From assembly GCF_006658505.1 (NCBI RefSeq), contig NZ_VFUZ01000027.1, forward strand, positions 1-64,000: a DNA stretch of 64,000 bases, in the 5' to 3' direction. Both the position numbers and the translations under genes were made by a program. A model generated the notes under the pieces. It was not told the DNA's origin. It did no database searches and saw only the letters and a list, made by a program, of their open reading frames with translations. This stretch comes from Mesorhizobium sp. B2-4-15 (GTDB taxonomy: Bacteria > Pseudomonadota > Alphaproteobacteria > Rhizobiales > Rhizobiaceae). Shown piece by piece: positions 49,824-57,805 of this stretch (its first letter is position 1; each line of letters begins with the position of its first letter).

Positions 49824-50735
49824 TCAAGGGCGCTGCCGGACCATCCGCTGCGACTGGGCAAGCCCGATGAAGTCGCGCGCCGCCTGCGGCAGACCGGAGC
49901 CGCGCCGCCAGACCATGCCAACCTGGACCACTGGCAAAGCGCCGGAAACATCGCGCGATTCGATACGGTCGCCTTCCAGCGACCATGGCCGGTAGACAAG
50001 GTCAGGCAGCAGCGCCACGCCAGCGCCGGTGGCGACAAGGCTGCGCACGGCTTCCACGGAGCGGGTGCGGAAGGCGACATGCGGCTTGGCGCCGATCGCC
50101 GTCAGCAGCTTGCCGGTGTTCTCCTCGATTTCGTCGACGGTGAGCATGATCAGCGGCTCGGAGGCGATATCGCCGATGCCGATGATGTCGGCACCGGCGA
50201 GCGGATGGCCGAGCGGCAGCCAGAGGCGATAGGCCGAAACTTCGAGGATTTCCGACTGCAATGCCGTGCGATCGCGCAGATTGGACGTGACCATGACGGC
50301 AATGTCGAGCTTGCCGCCGATCAACAGATGTTCGAGATAGTCGCCATTGTCCTCGATGGCCGAGACCTCGACGCCGGGATAGGCGCGGCGGTAGCGGGCA
50401 AGCAGGTCCGACAACACATAACCGGCGACCAGTGAGGTGACGCCGAGTTGCAGCCGGCCGCCGAAAGCAGCCTTCTCGCCGGAAAAAGAGCGGCGGGCGT
50501 CGGACACGTCGGCGAGTATCTTCGTCGCGTGGCGCAGAAACTGGTGGCCCTTGTGGGTGATGTTGAGGCCGCGCGGATGGCGGTCGAACAGTTCGACGCC
50601 GAGATCGCTTTCGAGTTCCTTGATCGCTTCGGTGACCGACGATTGCGAGATGGAGAGATTTTGTGCCGCGCGCGACACCGTGCCTTGCTCGGCGACGGCG
50701 ACGAAGAACTGCAACTGGCGGATGGTGAAGGCCAT
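49824..50735 (-). CDS. LysR-type regulator of the putrescine operon
   Basis: 303 aa from ATG 50735 (alternative at 50762). HTH: MAFTIRQLQFFVAVAEQGTVSRAAQNLSISQSSVTEAIKELESDLGVELFDRHPRG. The effector domain has LQLGVTSLVAGYVLSDLLARYRRAYPGVEV and GVALLPDL. It is oriented like ydcS-patD and lies directly upstream of ydcS, so it probably controls polyamine uptake. The regulated promoter lies in 49610-49823, where two palindromes are present. Confidence 0.87.
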   Translation of the reverse strand: MAFTIRQLQFFVAVAEQGTVSRAAQNLSISQSSVTEAIKELESDLGVELFDRHPRGLNITHKGHQFLRHATKILADVSDARRSFSGEKAAFGGRLQLGVTSLVAGYVLSDLLARYRRAYPGVEVSAIEDNGDYLEHLLIGGKLDIAVMVTSNLRDRTALQSEILEVSAYRLWLPLGHPLAGADIIGIGDIASEPLIMLTVDEIEENTGKLLTAIGAKPHVAFRTRSVEAVRSLVATGAGVALLPDLVYRPWSLEGDRIESRDVSGALPVVQVGMVWRRGSGLPQAARDFIGLAQSQRMVRQRP

Positions 50736-50810
50736 GGCCGGACTAAACACCGCCGCAGCCACGAAGAAAAGCCAGCGGCAGTGCTTATCCCGTGGCTGGA
50801 GAGCCGGCGA

Positions 50811-51428
50811 TCAGCCGAGCACCAGCCTGATGCGCCGCCGCCATGCGGGGCCGTAGCGCAGTGCCAGCATGAACGCCGTCTCCAGCATCACGACGATGAC
50901 AATGATGCGGAAGCCTATCGTGAGGGAATCCTGGCCGCTGCCGCGCAGGAGGTAGCCGGTCAGGAGGAAGCCCGCGTTCCAGATGGCGGCGCCGAGCAAC
51001 GTCGCCAGGGCGAACGTCAACGCCGGCAAACGAAGCGCGCCTGCCGCGATCGGCAGGTAATTGCGCACCGTCGGGATGAACTGCGCCAGCAAGGACACCC
51101 TGATATGATTGCGGCGATAGGCCTGGCCAAGCTTGTGGTACGTTTCGGGACGCAGGAAGACATATCTGCCGGCACGTTCGATAAGCCTGCCGGCACGGTC
51201 AAATCCGATCCGGCGGCCCACCGTGTACCACACAAGGCAGCCGGCAAAGGAGGCGGAGGTCGTCACCGCCAGCAGGATCGCCAGCGACGCGCCATCAGCC
51301 GCCGCTGTCATGCCGAGGAACAGCAGCAGCACATGCGAGGGCGGAACCGGCAGTATCTTCTCGGTGAAGGCAAGACAGAAGACGCCGAACAGACCGAAGC
51401 TGAGGATGGTCGACAGAGGATCCATCAT
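50811..51428 (-). CDS. DedA-family membrane protein
   Basis: 205 aa. Family blocks: EKILPVPPSHVLLLFLG near residue 24, GRRIGFDRAGRLIERAG, and FIPTVRNYLPIAAGALRLP around residues 118-135, which carries the conserved Arg and Pro of DedA/SNARE-associated proteins. About four to five spans. DedA proteins are membrane lipid or undecaprenyl-phosphate translocases. It overlaps the upstream methyltransferase gene by four bases and ends about 75 bases before the LysR gene, so it is the second gene of a two-gene operon. Confidence 0.87.
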   Translation of the reverse strand: MMDPLSTILSFGLFGVFCLAFTEKILPVPPSHVLLLFLGMTAAADGASLAILLAVTTSASFAGCLVWYTVGRRIGFDRAGRLIERAGRYVFLRPETYHKLGQAYRRNHIRVSLLAQFIPTVRNYLPIAAGALRLPALTFALATLLGAAIWNAGFLLTGYLLRGSGQDSLTIGFRIIVIVVMLETAFMLALRYGPAWRRRIRLVLG

Positions 51429-52024
51429 GCGAAGCGCCAGTCGTAGCTCTCGGCAGCCTTGATGCGGGCGATGCGATAGACGGTGGCAGGCGGAAGATTG
51501 CGAAGAGTAAGGCCGATCCGCGTGGCTTTCAGATCCAGTCGGTCAAGCAGTGATTGGTTGATCGGGCAACGCCTGCCGTAGGTGAACTGATACAGTGCGC
51601 CGCCGGGCCGAAGATTAGCAAAGACGCCTTCGAGAATAGCCTGAGTCTTGCGCGTCGGTATCGACAAAAAGGGCAGGCCGCTAACCGCGGCGCCGACGAC
51701 TGGACCTTCGAAAAGCCGTAGATGGCGCAAGGCTGTGGCATCCATTTCGAATGTGCGGGCCTTCGGAAAACGCTGTTTGAGCAGGGCGGCAAAATCGACA
51801 CCGGACTCGATCAGCGTCAAATCCTCTTCCTTGACGCCGCGCGCCAACAGCGCTCGCGTAAACGGTCCGGTGCCGGGACCAAGTTCAAGCACGGGACCGG
51901 TGTCGGGGCCAATGTCGCGCGTCATCAGCGCGGCCAGGCTGGCGCTGGACGGTGTCACCGACGCAACGCGCAGCGGCGCAGCGACCCAAGCCAGGAGAAA
52001 GGACAAAGCATCACTTGCAGGCAT
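51425..52024 (-). CDS. PmtA-like phospholipid N-methyltransferase
   Basis: 199 aa from ATG 52024 (MPASDALSFLLAWVAAP...; a longer start at 52051 is possible). It shows VASVTPSSASLAALMTRDIG and the SAM site VLELGPGTGPFTRALLARGV, then LTLIESGVDFAALLKQRFPKAR and AVSGLPFLSIP, the layout of the rhizobial phosphatidylethanolamine N-methyltransferase PmtA. Members make phosphatidylcholine at the membrane surface. Coupling with a DedA protein fits a lipid role. A ribosomal-RNA adenine methyltransferase-like fold would be the alternative. Confidence 0.8.
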   Translation of the reverse strand: MPASDALSFLLAWVAAPLRVASVTPSSASLAALMTRDIGPDTGPVLELGPGTGPFTRALLARGVKEEDLTLIESGVDFAALLKQRFPKARTFEMDATALRHLRLFEGPVVGAAVSGLPFLSIPTRKTQAILEGVFANLRPGGALYQFTYGRRCPINQSLLDRLDLKATRIGLTLRNLPPATVYRIARIKAAESYDWRFA

Positions 52025-52188
52025 GGTAATCTCAATCCCGGACAGCGGCACGCTAGACAGAGGTGTGGCCGCTCGATTTCATTTTAGCGTCGGGCCCGAC
52101 CTGTTGCGTATTCGGGCCCGACGCCTCGACGCCGGCATGGGCGGTTCTTGCCGGCCGGGGCTGTTTGCCGCGACTGGATTGCATAGAC

Positions 52189-52262
52189 ATTGCGCAATAT
52201 CACGGATGCAAAGAAAGACCTTGCGGGCCTCGGGCCGTTCAGCTTTGCCATGTTTGCGCAAT
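52189..52262. promoter_or_regulatory. Repeated TTGCGCAAT elements upstream of response regulator gene
   Basis: ATTGCGCAAT (52189-52198) is a perfect 10-base palindrome; TTGCGCAAT recurs at 52254-52262, 64 bases further on. Both lie between the divergent pmtA-like and response-regulator genes. Spaced half-turn copies suggest a regulatory site but no family is assigned. Confidence 0.35.
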
Positions 52263-52309
52263 GTTGGCGCGGTAGCCCCGAAGCCGTGGCCGTTGCTGGA
52301 GGAGTGTGG

Positions 52310-52984
52310 ATGCGTATCTTGCTGGTCGAGGACGAGGCTGAAATGGCCTCTGCCCTGCGTGCCGCGCTGAAGCGTCACGACATGGTGGTCGATCACGCCG
52401 GCTCGCTCATCGAGGCGGAGGGCTTCGTTGCCGCCGACAGCTACGACGCCATCCTGCTCGACCGCCAGTTACCGGATGGTGACGGGCTATCGCTGGTGCC
52501 CAGATTGCGCTCGGCGAAGAACACCACGCCCGTGCTGATGCTGACGGCAAGAGGCGATACGGCGGACAAGGTCGATGGGTTGGACATGGGCGCGGACGAC
52601 TATCTGGCAAAACCGTTCGCTTTCGAGGAATTGCTGGCCCGCCTGCGCGCGCTGCTGAGGCGCCCCGCGCCGCTGCAGTCGCAATTCATCCGCGCCGGCC
52701 ATCTGGTGCTCGATGTCGGCCATCGCGAGGCGTCGATCCGTGCCGAGCCGCTCAGCCTGCCCCGCCGCGAGCTCCTGGTGCTGGAGGCGCTGATGCGGCG
52801 CACCGGCCGCATGGTCCAGCGCGAGGCATTGATGGAAGCGGTGTTCGGCCTCGACGATGAGATTCAGTCCAATGCCCTCGACACCCATGTCTCGCGCCTG
52901 CGCCGCAAGCTTGCCGATGCAGATGCCGGCGTGACGATCAACGGCATTCGCGGCGTCGGTTATCTCCTGCGCGAAACGAACTGA
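52310..52984 (+). CDS. OmpR/PhoB-family response regulator
   Basis: 224 aa from ATG 52310 (GGAGGAG upstream). Receiver domain: MRILLVEDEAEMA, phosphoacceptor Asp51 in ILLDRQLPDGDG, Thr in LMLTARGD and Lys in YLAKPFAFEELLAR. The C-terminal winged helix begins near residue 130 and ends HVSRLRRKLADADAGVTINGIRGVGYLLR. It is ten bases before a histidine kinase gene, its partner. Similar to QseB/TctD-type regulators. Which promoter it controls is not evident. Confidence 0.92.
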   Translation: MRILLVEDEAEMASALRAALKRHDMVVDHAGSLIEAEGFVAADSYDAILLDRQLPDGDGLSLVPRLRSAKNTTPVLMLTARGDTADKVDGLDMGADDYLAKPFAFEELLARLRALLRRPAPLQSQFIRAGHLVLDVGHREASIRAEPLSLPRRELLVLEALMRRTGRMVQREALMEAVFGLDDEIQSNALDTHVSRLRRKLADADAGVTINGIRGVGYLLRETN

Positions 52985-52994
52985 GCGCCAGGCG

Positions 52995-54356
52995 ATGACT
53001 ATCGAGCGCCCGCGTTCGCTGAAATGGAGCCTGGTGCTGCGCATCGCCTTGCTGCAATGTGCGATGCTGACGCTGATCATCGTCGGCATTCTCGGCGCCA
53101 TGCTGGCCACCGGCATCATCCCACACGACTATGAGGACGGCACCATGGACGTGCTCGCGGATGCCGTGGCGCGCGACGCAGGCGGCAAGCTCATCCTGCG
53201 CGAGACCTCGGATCTGACGAAGCTGCGGTCCGGTGTCCCCGACCTCTGGTTCATCATCCGCGACAAGCAGGGACAGCGGCTGCAGGAAGGCACCGTGCCG
53301 GCCGTCTTCCAGCCTTTCGCCGGACTGCTGGACAACATCAGTGACGCCCGCATCGACCCCGCACTCGGGCAAAGCGCGCCGCCGGAGGGAAAGATCCGCT
53401 GGACCGACACGGCGGCCGGCAATGTCCAGATCTTCACCGGCACCAAGGGCGGGCTCTCGCTGTTGCGCGTGCTCGGGCAAGCGCCGCAATTCTTCCTGCA
53501 AGGCATATTGCCGCTTGCCGGACTGATGGCGCTGGCCACGCTGTTCGCGACGCCCTGGGTGGTGCGTGGCGCGTTGTCGGGCCTTGGCCATGCGGCGGCC
53601 GAGGCGGAGCGCATCGACATCGACCAGCGCGGCGTGCAACTGCCGCTGAAAGACGTGCCGCGGGAAGTGACACCGCTGGTGAAGGCGGTCAACGCCGCAC
53701 TTGCGCGCCTCGACAAAGGCTATGAGCGCCACAAGCGCTTCCTGACCGACGCCGCCCATGAGCTCAGGACACCGCTCGCCATCCTCAACACGCGCCTTGC
53801 CTCACTGCCGCCGACACAAGAGCGGGCGCGGCTGCTGCAGGACGCAGCCAGGCTTTCGACGCTGACCGACCAGCTGCTCGACCTGCAGCGCCTCGACCGG
53901 CAGACGTCGCCGTTCGAAACGGTCGACCTGGTGGCGATCGCGCGCGGCGTCATCGTCGACCTCGCGCCGATGGCGTTTTCGGCCGGTTACGAAATGTCGT
54001 TCGAGCCGGAAGGGGACACGGTTTTCGCCACCGGCGACCGCATCGCGATCGAACGCGCCGTGACCAACATCGTCCAGAATGCCATCGAACATGGAGGCCG
54101 CGCGGGCAAGATCACCGTCAGCGTCACGACACGCGCCACCATCGAAGTGCGCGACGAAGGCGACGGCGTGCCGCCAGCCGAGCGGGAGCGCATTTTCGAG
54201 CCCTTCTACCGGCTGCGCCCGCAGGATCACGGCGCCGGGCTCGGCCTCAACCTGGTGCAGGAAATCATGCAGTTGCATGGCGGACGCATCGAGATCTTCG
54301 ATGGCAAGCCGAGCGGCGCCTGCTTCAGGATGAGTTTTCGCGCTTTGCCAGCATAG
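52995..54356 (+). CDS. Sensor histidine kinase
   Basis: 453 aa. The first membrane span is near residues 14-38 and the second near 165-190 (LQGILPLAGLMALATLFATPWVV), giving a periplasmic sensor of about 130 residues with no recognised ligand fold. A HAMP-like linker precedes the dimerisation/phosphoacceptor helix FLTDAAHELRTPLAIL with His255. The ATPase domain has IVQNAIEHGG (N box), EVRDEGDGVP (G1) and GAGLGLNLVQEI (G2). It phosphorylates the upstream response regulator. It ends 67 bases before an Rrf2 gene. Confidence 0.92.
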   Translation: MTIERPRSLKWSLVLRIALLQCAMLTLIIVGILGAMLATGIIPHDYEDGTMDVLADAVARDAGGKLILRETSDLTKLRSGVPDLWFIIRDKQGQRLQEGTVPAVFQPFAGLLDNISDARIDPALGQSAPPEGKIRWTDTAAGNVQIFTGTKGGLSLLRVLGQAPQFFLQGILPLAGLMALATLFATPWVVRGALSGLGHAAAEAERIDIDQRGVQLPLKDVPREVTPLVKAVNAALARLDKGYERHKRFLTDAAHELRTPLAILNTRLASLPPTQERARLLQDAARLSTLTDQLLDLQRLDRQTSPFETVDLVAIARGVIVDLAPMAFSAGYEMSFEPEGDTVFATGDRIAIERAVTNIVQNAIEHGGRAGKITVSVTTRATIEVRDEGDGVPPAERERIFEPFYRLRPQDHGAGLGLNLVQEIMQLHGGRIEIFDGKPSGACFRMSFRALPA

Positions 54357-54406
54357 CATCACCGTAAGCACCAACGACGGCGATGCGTTTGACATCGTGA
54401 TGAATC

Positions 54407-54423
54407 GTAACTAATTAAGTTAC
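54407..54423. promoter_or_regulatory. Rrf2-type operator abutting the start codon
   Basis: GTAACTAATTAAGTTAC is a near-perfect palindrome (GTAACT and AGTTAC arms, 5-base spacer) that ends exactly at the base before the ATG at 54424. There is no room for a normal Shine-Dalgarno sequence, so the message may be leaderless or start inside the operator. It is the obvious autoregulatory site for the Rrf2 protein that follows. Confidence 0.6.
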
Positions 54424-54873
54424 ATGAAGCGAAACAGCCGGCTGTCTGCCACCTTGCACATTCTCGTCCACATGGCCGAGAAGCCCGGGCAGGCACTGAC
54501 CTCCGAGCAGCTTGCCACCTTCATCCACACCAACCCGGTGGTGGTGCGCCGCACCATCGCCGGGCTGCGTGACGCCGGCATCGTCACCTCGTCCCGCGGA
54601 CATGGCGGCGGCTGGCTCCTCGGGCGGACGCCCGAAAACATCTCGCTGGCCGAAATCAGCGCCGCGCTCGGCGAGCCGCTGCTGCCGTTCAGCACGGAGC
54701 CGGAAAGCCCGGGCTGTCTCGTCGAACAGGCGGTGATCGCCGTGCTCGACGATTTTCGCATCGCGGCCGAAAAGCTGCTGGCCGACAAGCTCAGCCGCAT
54801 CACGCTGGCCGACCTGACCGCCGATTTCCGCCGCCGTTACGACCTCATTGGAGTTTCCACCCATGCAGTATGA
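54424..54873 (+). CDS. Rrf2-family transcriptional regulator
   Basis: 149 aa. The winged HTH occupies residues 1-85 (RLSATLHILVHMAEKPGQALTSEQLATFIHTNPVVVRRTIAGLRDAGIV). Only one cysteine (in PGCLVEQ) is present, so the three-Cys Fe-S cluster of IscR/NsrR is absent. The gene is followed by a thioredoxin-reductase-like gene with 11 bases of overlap. The pair probably responds to a thiol or electrophile stress; the regulator's ligand is unknown. Confidence 0.85.
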   Translation: MKRNSRLSATLHILVHMAEKPGQALTSEQLATFIHTNPVVVRRTIAGLRDAGIVTSSRGHGGGWLLGRTPENISLAEISAALGEPLLPFSTEPESPGCLVEQAVIAVLDDFRIAAEKLLADKLSRITLADLTADFRRRYDLIGVSTHAV

Positions 54874-55762
54874 TCTCGCCGTCGTTGGCGGCAGCTTTGC
54901 CGGCCTGTCGGCCGCCATCCAGGCGGCGCGGGCCCGCCGCAACGTCGTGGTGATCGACGCCGGCCAGCCGCGCAACCGTTTTGCCGCGCATTCGCACGGC
55001 TTCCTCGGCCAGGACGGGCGCACGCCCGGCGCCATCCTCGACGATGCCAGGCGGCAATTGCTTGCCTATCCGACGGCCAGGCTTGTCAACGCACGAGCGG
55101 ACAGGGCCGTCGCCAACAGCAGCAGCGATTTCGAGATCACCACCGATGGCGGCGATACCTTCGGCGCCGCGCGACTGGTGCTGGCCACCGGCGTACGCGA
55201 CATCCTGCCGGAAGTACCCGGACTCGCCGTGCAATGGGGCAAAACCGTTCTGCATTGCCCCTATTGCCATGGCTACGAGGTTTCCGGCGAGCCGCTTGGC
55301 GTGCTCGCGACCGGCCCGATGTCGATGCATCAGGCGCAGCTGATCGCCGACTGGGGCGACGTCACGCTTTTCGGCAACGGCCAGATCGAACCTGACGCCG
55401 AGCAGATGCTCGCCCTGGAGAGCAAGAATGTCAGGTTCGAGCCCGCGATCGTCAGCGAATTGCGGGAAGACGGCGCCGGTGGCTTGATCGTCCATCTCGA
55501 CGGCGGCCGGAAGGCGGGCGTCAGGGCGCTGTTCACCGCGCCGCGCAATACGATGGCGAGCCCGCTGGCCGAGCAGCTCGGCTGCGGCTTCAAGGACGGC
55601 CTCCTCGGCCCGGTGATATCCGTCGACGACAGGCAGCAGACGACGGTTCCCGGCGTCTATGCCGCCGGAGACGCGGCACGCGCGATGCACAACATCGCCT
55701 TCGCCGTGTCGGGCGGGACGTTCGCGGGTGTTTGCGCCCACCAATCGCTGGTCTTCGGCTAA
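54863..55762 (+). CDS. Thioredoxin-reductase-like FAD/NAD(P) oxidoreductase
   Basis: 299 aa from ATG 54863. FAD site: YDLAVVGGSFAGLSAAIQAARARRNVVVIDAGQPRN; dinucleotide site in the middle; the redox motif HCPYCHGYEVSGEP supplies CxxC followed by His-Gly, as in disulfide-forming TrxR-like oxidases (GliT/HlmI class and many bacterial Rrf2-linked homologues). The C-terminus GVYAAGDAARAMHNIAFAVSGG is the second FAD contact. It could reduce or oxidise small thiols. It overlaps the Rrf2 gene and convergent deoR by 11 and 4 bases. Confidence 0.87.
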   Translation: MQYDLAVVGGSFAGLSAAIQAARARRNVVVIDAGQPRNRFAAHSHGFLGQDGRTPGAILDDARRQLLAYPTARLVNARADRAVANSSSDFEITTDGGDTFGAARLVLATGVRDILPEVPGLAVQWGKTVLHCPYCHGYEVSGEPLGVLATGPMSMHQAQLIADWGDVTLFGNGQIEPDAEQMLALESKNVRFEPAIVSELREDGAGGLIVHLDGGRKAGVRALFTAPRNTMASPLAEQLGCGFKDGLLGPVISVDDRQQTTVPGVYAAGDAARAMHNIAFAVSGGTFAGVCAHQSLVFG

Positions 55763-56535
55763 AATCCCGCTTCGCCGCCGGCGATGCTAAGCCGCGCTCC
55801 GGCCTGCGCCAGGGCGGCGGCTATGTCACGCGGCGGCGCCAGGTCGGTGGCAAGCTCGGAAAAGCCGTCGAAGCCGCAGACCTGAACAAGACCCTGACGG
55901 CCGAATTTGCTGTGGTCGGTGATGACGAGCGAACGCTGGCCGCGCGACAGCACCACGCGGGCGAATTCGGCCTCTTCCAGATCGTAGTCCATGACGCCTG
56001 TCATCGCATCGACGGCACCGATGGAGATGATGGCATGGCTGACCGAGAAGCGGCCGACGAACTCGATGGCCGAGGCTCCGAAAGCGGCCCCTGAATCGTT
56101 GCGCAGCTCGCCACCTGCCATGTAGACCTTGTTGCCATTGATGGTGGCCAGCGTGCGGGCGATATCAGACGAGTTGGTGACCACCGTCAGGCGCCGGTGG
56201 CCGAGCAGCTCGCGCGCCAGGAACGAGGTCGTGGTGCCGGTGTCGAGCATGATAGATTCGCCATCGCGGATGGTGGCGGCAACCATGCGTGCAATGACGC
56301 GCTTGGCATCGGCATTCTCGCGCATGCGGCGTTCGAAGGGCGCTTCGCCGATCATCGACGGCAGGCCGATGGCGCCATGCATCTTCAACACCGAGCCGTC
56401 ACTGGTGAGCGGCTTGACATCGCGGCGCACGGTCTCGAGCGAAACGCCCAGCCGGTCGGCCAGGCTGGTGATGGTGATGGTTCCCTCTTCCTGCAGTAGC
56501 CGCAGGATTTCGCCATGCCGTTTCGAGTGGATCAT
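55759..56535 (-). CDS. DeoR/GlpR-family repressor
   Basis: 258 aa. The N-terminal HTH is HGEILRLLQEEGTITITSLADRLGVSLETVRRDVKPL; the C-terminal DeoRC sugar-phosphate sensor contains ESIMLDTGTTTSFLAREL, VVTNSSDIARTL, AGGELRNDSGAAFG and SVSHAIISIGAVDAMTGVMDYDLEEAEFAR. It is divergent from the choline-kinase-like gene (56918) and could repress it; the 382-base gap between them has a strong hairpin and AT-rich start. Its stop overlaps that of the thioredoxin-reductase-like gene. Confidence 0.88.
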   Translation of the reverse strand: MIHSKRHGEILRLLQEEGTITITSLADRLGVSLETVRRDVKPLTSDGSVLKMHGAIGLPSMIGEAPFERRMRENADAKRVIARMVAATIRDGESIMLDTGTTTSFLARELLGHRRLTVVTNSSDIARTLATINGNKVYMAGGELRNDSGAAFGASAIEFVGRFSVSHAIISIGAVDAMTGVMDYDLEEAEFARVVLSRGQRSLVITDHSKFGRQGLVQVCGFDGFSELATDLAPPRDIAAALAQAGARLSIAGGEAGF

Positions 56536-56917
56536 CTGAACGTCCCGAAATTGACCGATTCTAGGGCATTCCTAATGCTTTTAAAGGAGATAGCTGATGG
56601 TTTCGGGCAAAACACCCAAAAAAAGTCACAGCTTTTTATTGACAGCGTCGCGACGCTGGCGTGAGATTGACTTCGTGACAGGCTCGGAACTGCCACGGGA
56701 GGGTGATGGCAGAGCCGCAACCGACTGACCAGCTCGTCTGGAACGTGCCTGGCGCCAGGTTTTTCAGATCCGCGGGGGCGGATGCCGGAATCAAAAACCG
56801 GCCAAGGGGCTCGTCGGTGCGGTGCGGGATACAGTTCCCGGTATCCCGCACCGACGAGATTTTCCGTTCTTTCTCACCGCCGCTATGTCGAAGACTGGCT
56901 AAACCCGGGGCAAGCTC
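56536..56917. promoter_or_regulatory. Long leader between deoR and choline-kinase-like gene
   Basis: 382 bases without a recognised gene. AT-rich stretch 56570-56640 (for example AAAAAAAGTCACAGCTTTTT) is a likely promoter zone for both divergent genes. A second segment (56700-56860) contains inverted repeats and ends in the hairpin described at 56810-56858. I found no match to a known riboswitch class by eye. Confidence 0.45.
56810..56858 (+). promoter_or_regulatory. Stable hairpin in the leader of the choline-kinase-like operon
   Basis: CTCGTCGGTGCG (from 56810) and a TATCCCGCACCGACGAG arm (56842-56858) pair over 17 positions, with a 5-base bulge on the left arm and a 10-base loop (56832-56841). 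No T-run follows, so it is not a classic terminator. It lies 60 bases before the GTG start and could control mRNA stability or translation. Confidence 0.55.
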
Positions 56918-57805
56918 GTGACCGCCGAAGATCGCATCCGCGCCCTGCCCTGCTGGACTGGCAGCATCGAGATCGCTCCGCTGCCGGGTGGCCTGAGCAA
57001 CGCCAACTTTGTCGTCACGGACACGGCCGGCAAACATGTCGTGCGCTTCGGCCAGGACTATCCATTCCACCATGTCTTCCGCGAGCGCGAGGTGATGACC
57101 GCGCGGGCGGCGCATGCCGCCGGTTTCGCGCCGGCGGTCCATTATGCCGAACCGGGGATCATGGTAACGGCGTTTCTCGGCGCCAAGACCTATCTGGCCG
57201 AGGACGTGCGCGCCAATCTTGGCCGGGTCGCGGCCCTGATGCGCGGCTTCCACCGGGAGATGCCAAACCATATCTCCGGCGCCGGCTTCATGTTCTGGGT
57301 GTTCCACGTCATCCGCGACTACGCGCGCACGCTCAAAGAAGGCGGCAGCCGTAAGCGTGGCGACCTGCCGCGGTTCCGGGCGCTGGCCGACGAACTGGAG
57401 CGGGCACAGAAGTTGTTGCCAATCGTCTTCGGCCACAATGATCTTTTGCCGGCCAATATTCTTGACGACGGCAACCGGCTGTGGCTGATCGATTTCGAAT
57501 ATGCCGGTTTCAACACGGCGATGTTCGACCTTGCCGGAGTGGCCTCGAACGCGGGCATGAGCGACGAGGAATCTTTCGCTTTCCTGACCGCCTATTTCAT
57601 GAAGGAACCGGACGAGGCGATCCGCCGCTCGCACGCCGCCATGCAATGCGCCTCGCTGCTGCGTGAGGCGATGTGGAGCATGGTGTCGGAACTCTATCTC
57701 GACGCACCGGGTATCGACTACGTCGCCTACACCGAGGAAAACCTGGTGCGGCTCGACGCTGCGCTGGAAAACTACCAGACAAAATACGGGATTCTGAAAT
57801 CATGA
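56918..57805 (+). CDS. Choline/ethanolamine-kinase-like phosphotransferase, first copy
   Basis: 295 aa; GTG 56918. The fold is that of APH/ChoK: GGLSNANFVV near residue 25, VVRFGQDYPF, then Brenner motif FGHNDLLPANIL near 167 and the Mg site WLIDFEYAGFNTAMFDLAG near 187-205. It would phosphorylate choline, ethanolamine or a related amine alcohol. It overlaps the flavoprotein gene behind it by four bases. A second paralogue is encoded at 60979-61881; the pair is similar in motif order but not in detail. Confidence 0.83.
   Translation: MTAEDRIRALPCWTGSIEIAPLPGGLSNANFVVTDTAGKHVVRFGQDYPFHHVFREREVMTARAAHAAGFAPAVHYAEPGIMVTAFLGAKTYLAEDVRANLGRVAALMRGFHREMPNHISGAGFMFWVFHVIRDYARTLKEGGSRKRGDLPRFRALADELERAQKLLPIVFGHNDLLPANILDDGNRLWLIDFEYAGFNTAMFDLAGVASNAGMSDEESFAFLTAYFMKEPDEAIRRSHAAMQCASLLREAMWSMVSELYLDAPGIDYVAYTEENLVRLDAALENYQTKYGILKS

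Noticed and set aside
56536..56917. Riboswitch (for example glycine or SAM type) before the choline-kinase-like gene
   Set aside because: Hairpins are present, but I could not match the conserved core of a known class; left as a structured leader only.
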